A DNA stretch of 64,000 bases from Chloroflexota bacterium. GTDB lineage: Bacteria; Chloroflexota; Anaerolineae; Anaerolineales; Villigracilaceae. Positions within the stretch are counted from its first letter, which is position 1. Each line of letters starts with the position of its first letter. Where the stretch lies: contig JAJYLQ010000001.1 of the NCBI GenBank assembly GCA_021787595.1, positions 62,001 to 126,000 of the forward strand. The letters run 5' to 3'. Under the pieces are notes generated by a model. That model was not told the origin of the DNA and did no database searches. It worked only from the letters and a program-made list of their open reading frames with translations. Position numbers and translations under genes: made by a program. Shown here in pieces: positions 1 through 8,200 of the stretch.

Positions 1-508
1 CGCCTGCGATGCGCAGAGCGATTACAAAAAGCAGGAACAACGCGTAGGATAACGCGGTCAGCCCGGCGGAGGCAATTGTATAAGAAGGCGCGCCTGGATC
101 CACGGCAATGTATTCTGCAAGAATGACCAGCACGAGGATTGCGGCGCCAAACCCAAAACCAATCCACCAAACGGAACCGGAGGGGAGAATGTCGAGCAGC
201 ACGCCAATGATAAATGCCGTTAACGTTGGCAATAGCCAATGCTCGATGGTCGGCTTCGATTGGACTGCCTGTATGGAGGGATGCTCGCGCAGCAGCCAGT
301 CCATGCCGCTGGCCGTCAAACCGGCAGCCATGAGAGTCATTGCCGTGCCCATCGAAATCGGATAGGAAAAATAGAAACCGGGTAATTGCAGGGTCAGGGT
401 AAAACCCGGTGCGTTGATCAGACGCGTGAGCGCATAGGTCAGGAGCACGACAGCCGTCACGACGCTGACACGGTTTGCATCCGGTAGATAACGTTCTCTG
501 TTTTGCAT
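1..508 (-). CDS. Multi-pass membrane protein, partial (C-terminus outside window)
   Basis: The frame is open from an ATG at 508 down to the window edge, so at least 169 residues are present and the C-terminus is missing. The product starts MQNRERYLPDANRVSVV. It shows about five hydrophobic segments (roughly residues 14-32, 48-68, 86-106, 110-132 and 142-165), consistent with an integral membrane protein. I recognise no catalytic motif or named family. The start at 508 was preferred over a second ATG at 512, which is in another frame and gives a non-hydrophobic product. There is no good Shine-Dalgarno. A 34-codon ORF ends three bases upstream, so the two could be co-transcribed. The function is unknown. 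Confidence 0.7.
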   Translation of the reverse strand, partial: MQNRERYLPDANRVSVVTAVVLLTYALTRLINAPGFTLTLQLPGFYFSYPISMGTAMTLMAAGLTASGMDWLLREHPSIQAVQSKPTIEHWLLPTLTAFIIGVLLDILPSGSVWWIGFGFGAAILVLVILAEYIAVDPGAPSYTIASAGLTALSYALFLLFVIALRIAG

Positions 509-511
509 CCA

Positions 512-616
512 TTAAATTCTACCCAAATTTTGAGCATTCGTCCGGACTTCTTTCCCTGCTCTCATAAAATCGAGGTTTTTTCGGGCCTGCGCCAGCTGCT
601 TCTTCAACTCGGCCAT
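512..616 (-). CDS. Possible 34-residue ORF upstream of membrane protein gene
   Basis: An ATG at 616 opens a 34-codon ORF (starting MAELKKQLAQARKN) that ends three bases before the membrane protein gene at 508. It is rich in Lys, Arg, Leu and Ala and could form a short amphipathic helix. It lies directly downstream, on the minus strand, of the palindromic LexA-type box at 629-642. There is only a weak purine run before the ATG. It may be a real small protein, a leader, or chance. I have no homology support. Confidence 0.2.
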   Translation of the reverse strand: MAELKKQLAQARKNLDFMRAGKEVRTNAQNLGRI

Positions 617-619
617 CTC

Positions 620-647
620 TTGACTTTTAGAACAATTGTTCTATAAT
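620..647 (+). promoter_or_regulatory. Promoter with embedded LexA-type (SOS) operator
   Basis: A near-consensus promoter has -35 TTGACT at 620-625, a 16-base spacer, and -10 TATAAT at 642-647. The spacer holds a perfect 14-base palindrome, AGAACAATTGTTCT at 629-642. It fits GAAC-N4-GTTC, the LexA operator known from Gram-positive bacteria. LexA bound there would cover both promoter elements. The target is the membrane protein gene at 728, with a predicted leader of about 75 bases. The box is symmetric, so it could also affect minus-strand transcription toward 616 and 508. The promoter is read directly; LexA control is inferred. Confidence 0.65.
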
Positions 648-727
648 ATGTTCATCCTTCGCCTTGTCGTTTATATTTGACCTCTTGCATAAGTATTCGC
701 AAGGGATCTATTGAAGGAGAGGTTGCT

Positions 728-1438
728 ATGAACGGTTCCTTCCCAATAAAAGTGATCCCATTCCTGCGCGGCACTGCGCTCAAACGCGGCGCCATCTTCG
801 GAGCAATTCTCATCACGGCGTTGCTGGCTTTCGAGGTTTTTAACTTTTCCACAACCGCCTTTGCCCTCACCGACATTCTCGGCGGTCTGAAATCCGGCGG
901 CCTCCAATGGTCAACGATTCTTGCCATTGCATTTTGCGGCATTGACTTTGCCGGGATCGCGCGCATCTTCACTCCCCAACAGGGACGCGACGAACCGACG
1001 GAAGTCTGGTACCTGTTCGGTGCGTGGCTGTTGGCGGCCGGCTTCAACGCCGCGCTGACGTGGTGGGGCGTGTCGGTTGCCATCCTCCATCACACATCGG
1101 AAGGCAGTGTGCTGATCGGGGAATCCACGCTGGTTAAGGTCGTCCCGGTCTTCGTGGCGATCATGGTTTGGATGATCCGCGTGCTGATCATCGGGACGTT
1201 TTCGCTGGCCGGCGAAAATATGTTTACATTGGCCGGCGCGCGGCCCGCATCAAGTCAAAGCATGAGGCCGAATCTGCGGCCGACTGCATCGCTTTCGGGT
1301 ACGCCTGCCGTTCGGCCCGCGCCCAAACCGGCTCCCATCTACGGAACGACGCGCGCCATCAACACTGCCGAGCCGACGTATCATCCCATCGGGATGAGCG
1401 CGGAGTCTTACCAGGAAAATCCATCCCTGCGGAGGTAA
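728..1438 (+). CDS. Predicted SOS-regulated membrane protein of unknown function
   Basis: This encodes a 236-residue protein. The ATG at 728 is chosen because AAGGAGAGG lies just upstream at 713-721. A longer frame from 677 lacks such a site and would start inside the leader. Hydrophobic segments are visible at about residues 20-48, 60-78, 93-118 and 133-160. They are followed by a Pro/Ala/Ser-rich cytoplasmic-looking tail of about 75 residues. A conserved-looking block, GIDFAGIARIFTP and EVWYLFGAWLLAAGFNA, sits between membrane segments. I do not recognise the family. The upstream promoter carries a LexA-type box, so DNA-damage induction is the inference that follows from the sequence. Confidence 0.8.
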   Translation: MNGSFPIKVIPFLRGTALKRGAIFGAILITALLAFEVFNFSTTAFALTDILGGLKSGGLQWSTILAIAFCGIDFAGIARIFTPQQGRDEPTEVWYLFGAWLLAAGFNAALTWWGVSVAILHHTSEGSVLIGESTLVKVVPVFVAIMVWMIRVLIIGTFSLAGENMFTLAGARPASSQSMRPNLRPTASLSGTPAVRPAPKPAPIYGTTRAINTAEPTYHPIGMSAESYQENPSLRR

Positions 1439-1468
1439 CCGCCGCTTTTTCTCTCCACATCCAACCGC

Positions 1469-1492
1469 TGAGACGACCGCATGGCCGTCTCA
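1469..1492. terminator. Stem-loop between convergent genes
   Basis: TGAGACG at 1469-1475 pairs with CGTCTCA at 1486-1492, with two further GC pairs inside after one mismatch. It lies between the convergent genes ending at 1438 and 1526. There is no U-run, so termination is only a possibility. Confidence 0.25.
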
Positions 1493-1525
1493 TGCGTTAA
1501 ACGGATAAAGTTGGAACTCCCCCTG

Positions 1526-2407
1526 CTATTTCCGTCTTCTGATAATTGCATCAATGACAGTTAAGTTGCCTGCCTGATTGAACGTGTGGGTGGCGATTAT
1601 TTTCCCGCCGCGCGGCAGGAAGCTCGTTTCGAGCACTTCTTCATATTCATTTTCGTTCAGCTTCGCAATGCGGTTGAACTTCAGCGCGTGCCCGTATCGG
1701 CGCCACGAATCCTGCGAAGGGCGGATCAACTTTCCATCCCGCGCAATGATGCGTCCCGCGGGCCGCGCCGAACGAATATCTTTGACAATTGGATTGCGCG
1801 GATGCGGCGTCCATTTATCCGCCAATGGATTGTCCGCATAAAACAAATGCAGGGCATCGAGGCTTGAACCGCCGGCTTCTTTTATGTTCGCAAACATCCA
1901 CCATTTTTTGTTATGTTCGAATAATGTGGCGTCCGCGGCGCAGATGCCGGTCATCAAATTTTTGACGAATTGCCATTCGTTCGGAAATCTTTTGCAGCGA
2001 TATAACTCGACGTTCAGGTTTTGCGCCGACTCGGGCAGCATGTACATTTCACCTTTGTATTCGAACACGAACGGATACGAAAGATGATACGGCTGTTCGA
2101 GCGCAACCTGATTCGATGACACGTTTCCCCGCCGATCCAACGCGATGCAGATGATCCGTCCGCGCCGGGTGGCGTAGATTTTTTCTTCGGCGAAGATGTA
2201 ATAGAGATCATCTTTTTGCATCACGAAAGGATCAGCCCAATAGCGGTCTTTTTCCGGGATGATGGGCCGGAGCGCTGGCCATTGGAGCGAATCGTAATCC
2301 GCGCCTTGCGTGGTCAGGATGACCCATTGATCGAGAAAAAAGAAGGAGGAAAGAGTCTTGTTGAATTTGCGAAGGGCGCGTTGGAAAAAGGAGGGGCGCG
2401 TCATCAC
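1526..2407 (-). CDS. GINT1_N-like five-bladed beta-propeller protein
   Basis: This encodes a 293-residue soluble protein. Motifs include KDRYWADPFVM, YYIFAEE, HLSYPFVFEYKGEMYMLPES and the blade signature ADATLFEHNKKWWMFAN. They match the N-terminal beta-propeller domain of glucosamine inositolphosphorylceramide transferase 1 (GINT1_N), which resembles the GH43-type propeller fold. In bacteria these domains sit in sugar-modification and glycolipid loci. The start overlaps the stop of the upstream GNAT gene by four bases (ATGA type), so it is the last gene of a four-gene operon. The exact substrate is unknown; a carbohydrate-handling role is inferred from the fold. Confidence 0.75.
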   Translation of the reverse strand: MMTRPSFFQRALRKFNKTLSSFFFLDQWVILTTQGADYDSLQWPALRPIIPEKDRYWADPFVMQKDDLYYIFAEEKIYATRRGRIICIALDRRGNVSSNQVALEQPYHLSYPFVFEYKGEMYMLPESAQNLNVELYRCKRFPNEWQFVKNLMTGICAADATLFEHNKKWWMFANIKEAGGSSLDALHLFYADNPLADKWTPHPRNPIVKDIRSARPAGRIIARDGKLIRPSQDSWRRYGHALKFNRIAKLNENEYEEVLETSFLPRGGKIIATHTFNQAGNLTVIDAIIRRRK

Positions 2408-3159
2408 TCTTTGTCCCGCGGGCGAAAGGCGGTGAAATATGCCAGCGGGCGATACCCCAGCCGGCGATACATTTGCAGCGCCATGTCAGATGGAATCAGG
2501 ACCATGTGCTCAAGATTTATTCTCATGCAATGAAGATGCGCGCGTTCCACCAGGGCGCGTCCGATGCCGCGATTGCGGAAGGCATTCATGACGTAAACCT
2601 GATTCAAATACCCAACGCCCGGATATACCGTCACGAGCTGCGCCCAGCCAACCGCCTGTCCGTCCGCCTCCGCGTAAAAGTTGTGGATGTGTTTGCCGCA
2701 CAATCCCCGCAGCGGCAAATGTTCATTTTCAGCGGAGAGCGTTTCATTGGCATGTTCCGCTTCGCGAACTTTTACGGCTTTGTGAATGGATGAAAGATTG
2801 GATCGAATCCGCACCGGGAATTGCAGGCCGAGAATCGGGCCAGTTCGGACAAATTCATAACCCGCAAGGATATAGTCGGCTTTCAAGCCGCGCACCGATG
2901 GCTTTTCATGGAAGATATCGAGCGCGTAGCCCTGCCCGTGCATCGGATAAGCGCGGATGGCCTCGACCACATCCTTCGGGCTGGATGTCAGTGCAAGGAA
3001 TTCGTACGGATATGGCGCAATCGGCGCGTCACCGTAGATGGATACGCCGATGATGCCGCGCGTTTCATAAGCCGTTTGGTATACGACCTGATACACATGA
3101 TTATATGATGCGATTATGGCCTGCACGGCCCACCAGTTTTCGAGATCGGGATGATTCAT
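2404..3159 (-). CDS. GNAT family N-acetyltransferase (C-terminal GNAT domain)
   Basis: This encodes a 251-residue protein. The C-terminal half carries the GNAT fold signature. AVGWAQLVTVYPGVGYLNQVYV forms the beta-4 region, and RNRGIGRALVERA is the acetyl-CoA pyrophosphate loop (R/Q-x-x-G-x-G/A) at about residues 190-205. It is followed by the typical LGYRP ending. The N-terminal 130 residues are divergent and probably form a second, degenerate GNAT-like lobe. The start overlaps the preceding gene by four bases and the stop overlaps the next, indicating translational coupling. The acceptor substrate cannot be read from the sequence. Confidence 0.8.
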   Translation of the reverse strand: MNHPDLENWWAVQAIIASYNHVYQVVYQTAYETRGIIGVSIYGDAPIAPYPYEFLALTSSPKDVVEAIRAYPMHGQGYALDIFHEKPSVRGLKADYILAGYEFVRTGPILGLQFPVRIRSNLSSIHKAVKVREAEHANETLSAENEHLPLRGLCGKHIHNFYAEADGQAVGWAQLVTVYPGVGYLNQVYVMNAFRNRGIGRALVERAHLHCMRINLEHMVLIPSDMALQMYRRLGYRPLAYFTAFRPRDKE

Positions 3160-4100
3160 CCTGAAGCGTCCAGCGTGCTTTCACCATCGGTGAGGATATA
3201 GAAACTGCGCGGCCCGTTTTCACTTTTATCGAAGACAAAGTCGGTCACGATATAACCTTTCGCAAAAGCCATCTCGAAGAATTCGCGCGAGAAGAAACGC
3301 CAGTCGCGCGCCAGCGGGAAATCAACGGACTTCAAAGCCATGAAATCAGGCGGGATCTCGGCGGCGATTAGCTGCGCCTCCAGCGGAGGAACATGCTCGG
3401 GAGGACGCGGCAGGACCGCGCTGAACGAAGTCGAAGCGTCACCGGGCTCGCCCCGCGAAGTCCTCGCAGAGGGAGCGAAGTCGAAGGGGCCGGGTCGAAG
3501 CGCGTAGAGCGGATGGACGCCGACGCGCAAAAGATGGCTGAGACTCAGCATCGGGCGCGCCCGCCTGCCCAGCCGTCGTTCGACGCGCCTGGTATTGATC
3601 CACCAATCCGCCTGGAAGCGGTCAGAGGGCAGACCTGCGTTCAGTTCATCGCGCATGTTGCCGTATTCCGAACGGCGATACGTGGAACACACCGCGCCGA
3701 GCCGCGCAATATTGAAATAGGCATTACGGCTTAACAGCGGGTCGTACGTCCACGTGATGTGATCGAGTCCCTGATGGCGGACCATCTGCCACTGCGCCCG
3801 TTTGAGCGCAAAGCCAATGCCGCTGTCGCGATAATCCGGGCGGACGCCTGCCATGTGCGAGCAATGTTTTGGGCGCGGCCCATCAGGCGTGAACTCGAGG
3901 CCGGGAAATCCAAATACAAAGCCGACGATTTCTTCATTTGCCATCGCGCCCAGTACCACGCCGCCATTGTGAACCGCGGTGATCAACAGATGCGCGGGCA
4001 CAACGTCGGTTTCACTGCCGGGCCAAACCTGGCGCTGCAATTCTTCCACTGCCGACATCTCTTCGGGCGCTTCCAAAAGACGAATGCTCCAGGATGGCAT
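3156..4100 (-). CDS. GNAT acetyltransferase of the COG3375 type, with repeat-derived insertion
   Basis: An ATG at 4100 (MPSWSIRLLEAPEEM) follows the upstream epimerase stop by two bases, giving 314 residues. The frame stays open to 4193, but that start would lie inside the epimerase gene. GNAT features include HMAGVRPDYRDSGIGFALKRAQ, the acetyl-CoA loop at about residues 105-120, and the WTYDPLLSRNAYFNIARLGA block typical of predicted acetyltransferases of COG3375. Around residues 200-230 there is an in-frame low-similarity segment encoded by an interspersed repeat (3415-3500). The conserved C-terminus (ALKSVDFPLARDWRFFSREFF) follows intact, so the insertion is tolerated. Confidence 0.8.
   Translation of the reverse strand: MPSWSIRLLEAPEEMSAVEELQRQVWPGSETDVVPAHLLITAVHNGGVVLGAMANEEIVGFVFGFPGLEFTPDGPRPKHCSHMAGVRPDYRDSGIGFALKRAQWQMVRHQGLDHITWTYDPLLSRNAYFNIARLGAVCSTYRRSEYGNMRDELNAGLPSDRFQADWWINTRRVERRLGRRARPMLSLSHLLRVGVHPLYALRPGPFDFAPSARTSRGEPGDASTSFSAVLPRPPEHVPPLEAQLIAAEIPPDFMALKSVDFPLARDWRFFSREFFEMAFAKGYIVTDFVFDKSENGPRSFYILTDGESTLDASG
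3415..3500. repeat. Interspersed palindromic repeat (GAAGTCGAAG family) inside a coding region
   Basis: Two copies of the core GAACGAAGTCGAAG / GAGCGAAGTCGAAG lie at about 3423-3436 and 3473-3486. The same core appears at 13769, 29318, 36822 and 56254. Here it is translated in frame within the GNAT gene. Confidence 0.75.
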
Positions 4101-4102
4101 GG

Positions 4103-5086
4103 CTATAGCCGAAAGGTCCGCACCGATTCCAAGACCCGGTCGGTGGCCTGGGAGACTCGTTTCGCCGCGCGCTGCCACGCGGCGGAATACCACGGCGTCC
4201 GCTTGAGATAATCGAGGCGGTATGCGAAGCGCGCCGGCATCAGACCGAAGGCGCGCGGCATGTTGTCCACCGGACAGGTGCGGCTGATGGAAATGTAATC
4301 GAGCCAGAACGAAGAGATCGGGTAATGCGGGATGAAGGCCTCGAATGTCACAACCAGGGCGCGCAGGATCACAGGATGCAGTTCGTACAGGATGTGAGGC
4401 CGCTGTGTCACTTGCATGATGATCTCGATGACCTGCCGGACGGTGAAGTATTCGCTTCCGCCAATCTCGTATGTTTGATTGACCGTTTCATCGTTACCGA
4501 GCGACCACAATATCGCGGTTACCAAATCTTCCACCCACAACGGCTGGATCACCGTCCGCGTGCTGCCGGGGAGCGGGAAAAAGAACGGCGTGATCTGCAA
4601 AAGCCGCGACAGGCTCGCGGTGAAATGATCTTCTGGACCGAACACGATCGAGGTCCGCAGGATCGTATGCGGGACGCCGGAGCGGCGGATGTGTTCCTCG
4701 GCAATTCCTTTGGCCTTGAAGGCCGGGTAACCCGATGACCGGCTGGCTCCAATGTGGCTGACATAGATCATGCGCTTCACGCCGGCGTCCGCTGCGACGC
4801 GCGCCAGGTTCTCGGTGCCTTTTATATCCACGCCCAGCAGGTTGGCGCTGCTCCCCTGTGACTCTGCGCCGGCCAGATGGATGATCACATCCACATCTTT
4901 GAGCGCGGCGCGGATGGCGCGTTCGTCCGACAGGCTGACCACGGCCACTTCCATCGGGACTCCCTTCGGGAGCCGCGGCGAGCGGCGCGAGGGCCGGATC
5001 AAAACCCGGACCTCGCGCCCGGCCTCGGACAACTGACGGATCAACACGCGGCCGATAAAACCGGTCGCACCAGTAACCAGGATCAT
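4103..5086 (-). CDS. NAD-dependent epimerase/dehydratase-like protein (atypical SDR)
   Basis: This encodes a 327-residue protein. The Rossmann motif GATGFIG is at residues 6-12, and YPAFK supplies the SDR Tyr-x3-Lys pair at about residue 136. The layout, including VSHIGASRSSGYPAFKAKGIAEE and LRTSIVFGPEDHF, resembles the atypical SDRs related to the complex I 39-kDa subunit (NDUFA9-like), which bind NAD(P)H. The ATG at 5086 is chosen because it starts the Rossmann strand (MILVTGATGF) and a promoter -10 ends seven bases before it, predicting a leaderless transcript. A longer frame to 5251 would cross that promoter. It is the first gene of the operon running to 1526. Confidence 0.85.
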   Translation of the reverse strand: MILVTGATGFIGRVLIRQLSEAGREVRVLIRPSRRSPRLPKGVPMEVAVVSLSDERAIRAALKDVDVIIHLAGAESQGSSANLLGVDIKGTENLARVAADAGVKRMIYVSHIGASRSSGYPAFKAKGIAEEHIRRSGVPHTILRTSIVFGPEDHFTASLSRLLQITPFFFPLPGSTRTVIQPLWVEDLVTAILWSLGNDETVNQTYEIGGSEYFTVRQVIEIIMQVTQRPHILYELHPVILRALVVTFEAFIPHYPISSFWLDYISISRTCPVDNMPRAFGLMPARFAYRLDYLKRTPWYSAAWQRAAKRVSQATDRVLESVRTFRL

Positions 5087-5093
5087 GCAATTG

Positions 5094-5121
5094 ATTATAG
5101 CAGAGTCAAAAAAGCTGTCAT
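5094..5121 (-). promoter_or_regulatory. Extended -10 promoter for the epimerase operon (leaderless)
   Basis: On the minus strand, -35 ATGACA is at 5116-5121, the spacer is 16 bases, and the extended -10 TGCTATAAT has its hexamer at 5094-5099. Transcription should start at or next to the ATG at 5086. Confidence 0.65.
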
Positions 5122-5205
5122 TTTTGGCATGAAATTGAAAGCCTATGCAAGCAAGCCGCCTGTTTGTCGCGAGGTAGAATAATTTTGTCTGGAGGTGCGC
5201 AGGTA

Positions 5206-8200
5206 TTGTCTCCGGCGAATCAACAAAGAATGAAAATACATTCGCAACCACGGAGAAGTAAAAAAGCCGAGGAATTCGAGCTGCTCTTTCGAAACAACCC
5301 GCTTTCCATGTGGGTCTACGACGCCGAGACGTTGTACTTTCTGGACGTCAACAAGGCAGCCGTCGGGCAGTACGGATACTCGCGTCGGGAATTTCTCTCG
5401 ATGCATCTTTCGGACATCCTCGCGGAGACGGACGCCTCGCCTCAAGGCAGGCAGGCGCCTCCTGCCCGACGAGGCCTGAAGATTTCGGGGGCTATGCTGC
5501 ATCGCAAGAAAGATGGTTCCAGAATTACCGTTGAAGTGACAAATCAAAAATGGACGTTCGATGGCCGCAGGGCCGTGCTGGCTGTGATGAGGGAAGCGAA
5601 TGGCCGCGTGAGCGCACAAGACATCCAGGAGGAAATCCCGGATGAATTTCGTCTGCTGATCGCCAATGCCATGGACGCGGTCGTCATGGTGGATGAGAAC
5701 CAGCACATCGCCGTTTTCAATCCAGTCGCCGAAACGATGTTCCAGCGGGCAGCCTTCGAAGTGATGGGCAGGCCGCTGAATCTTTTGATCTCAAAGCGTT
5801 TTCGCCGCGATCACGAAAAATATGTGGACGCTTTCATCCAGCACGGCACAACCACGCGTTCGCCAGGTCACTTGAGGAGAGTCCTTGCGTTGCGTGCGGA
5901 TGGCACCGAATTCCCGGCTGAGGTTGCACTTTCATCCACACAGAGCCGCGGAAAACAATACTCCGTAGCGATTTTGCGGGACATTACGGAACAACAGCGC
6001 GCAGAAGATGAACTGCGCCGGGCGGAAGAGCGTTATCGAACGCTGGTCGAGCAATTGCCGATGATCGTTTACAGGAATTCGGCCAGCGATATAAATGTCA
6101 CCACGTACGTCAGCCCGCAAGTCGAGGCCATTCTCGGTTACACGCGCGAGGACTGGCTGGCGGATCCGGGATTCTGGAGGAAGGCTCTGCATCCTGAGGA
6201 TCACGACCGCGTGATGGCAGAGGTTCAGCAGGTGCATCGAACGGGCAAGCCGTTCGACGTTGAATATCGCATGTTAGCGCGCGATGGACAGGTGCTTTGC
6301 TTCCGGGATCAGGCCGTTCTCATCCACGATGCGGAGGGGCATCCGTTATTTTGGCAGGGCCTGATGGTTGACATTACCAAAAGCAAAGCCGCGCAAGAGG
6401 AACTGCGCGCCAGCGAGAATCGTTATCGCCAGCTTTTCGACGAATCTCCCATCTGTATCATGGAGGAGGATTTTACAGAGGTCCGACAATATCTCGAAAA
6501 ATTGCGCGCCCGCGGTGCCGCCGATTTCGACAAGTATTTTGACCTGCATCCCGAAGAGATTCTTCGCTGCGCTTCCTTGATTAAAGTGCTGGATGTCAAC
6601 CAGGCATCACTTTCCGTGTTCGAGGCGGAGACGAAAGAGGAGTTGCTGAAAAAAGTCAGTGTCCTGTTCGGTGAGGAGGCGCAGCCTTATCTCAAACAGG
6701 AGCTGATCGCGATTTCCAATGGCAATAGAACGTATCAGGGAGAAACGGCCGGCCGCACCCTCAAGGGCAAAAAGAATGCCTTTTTCATGCGATGGACGGA
6801 AGTCCCGGCCGGGCAGGCATCCCATTCAAAGGTGCTGGCTTCACTCGTTGATATTAGCGAAAGGAAGCAGGCAGAGGAGGCGCTGCAATACTCCGAAGTC
6901 ATGTACCGCGGCTTGTTCGATACCGTGCTGGATGGGATCTTTCGCACATCGCCGGATGGCTGGATACTCTCCGCGAATCCGGCCTTGATCCGTATGCTCG
7001 GCTATCAAATGCAGGAACAGATTCTGGCGCTCAATATGCGGGACCTCTATCTGCATCCTGAAATCCGGGAACGCGACCTCGCCCGATTGAGCGAAGACGG
7101 CGAAGTCCGTAACCAGGAGCTTGAATTGAGGCGCGCGGATGGAAGCCTCCTTGTGGTTCTGGAAAATTCCCAGGCGATCCGGGATTCGAACAACGAACTT
7201 CTTTTTTATGAAGGCACGTTTACAGATATTACCGAACGCAAGCGCGCCGAAGAAGCTCTACGCGTCTCGGAAAATGAATTGCAGGCATTGCTCGACGCGA
7301 TCCCGGACGTCATCCTTGTGCTGGACAAATATGGCCGCTATCTAAAGATCGCGCCGACCGATTCCAATTTATCTCATCTGCCAAATGAAAACCTGCTTGG
7401 CAAACGGCTGCACGATGTTTTTTCAAGGCAGAAGGCGGATGAATTTGTCAAATACATTCAGCAGGCGCTGCAAACACACAAGCCGGTGCAGTTCGAATAT
7501 GCCATGCTCATCCGTGACAGCATTGCCTGGTTCTCCGGCGCAACGGCGCCGCTCACCGAAGATTCGGTCGTTTGGGTGGCGCGCGACATCACCTCCCAAA
7601 AAGAGGCCGAACGACAGGTCCAGCGCCGCCTCGATGAGCTGGAAGCGTTATATGAAAGCGGCCTGGCTCTCAGCCAGATTCTCGATCCAAAAGAGATCGG
7701 CGGGAAGATCATTCAAATCCTGTCGGACCGGCTCAACTGGCATCACGCCGCCGTCCGCATCCGGCGCGAAGACAAGGATGAAGTGGAATTACTGGCTTTC
7801 AGCCAGAGCGACCACCAGCACGAGCAGGCCGAAAACGGTTATGAGGTCGCCGACCACGCCATTTCACATACAGGCGAAGGTATATCAGGCTGGGTGATCA
7901 AAAATGGCCGGATCGTCAATAGCAGAGATCTGGAGCAGGATCCACGTTATCTTGCTACGTTTCCTGGCATGCGTTCGGGATTATATGTTCCCATTTGGGC
8001 GGGCGGACGCGTTCTGGGCTGCATCAGCGTCGAGAGCAATCAACGCGAAGCCTTCTTCGATGCAGATGAACGTTTCCTGACCACATTGGCCTCGCAGGCC
8101 GCCTCGGCTCTCGAAAACGCCCGGCTGTTCGAATCCGAACGGCAGCGCCGTCTCGACGCGGAAACGCTTCGGAATGCGGCGGTCGTTCTCACATCCAGTT

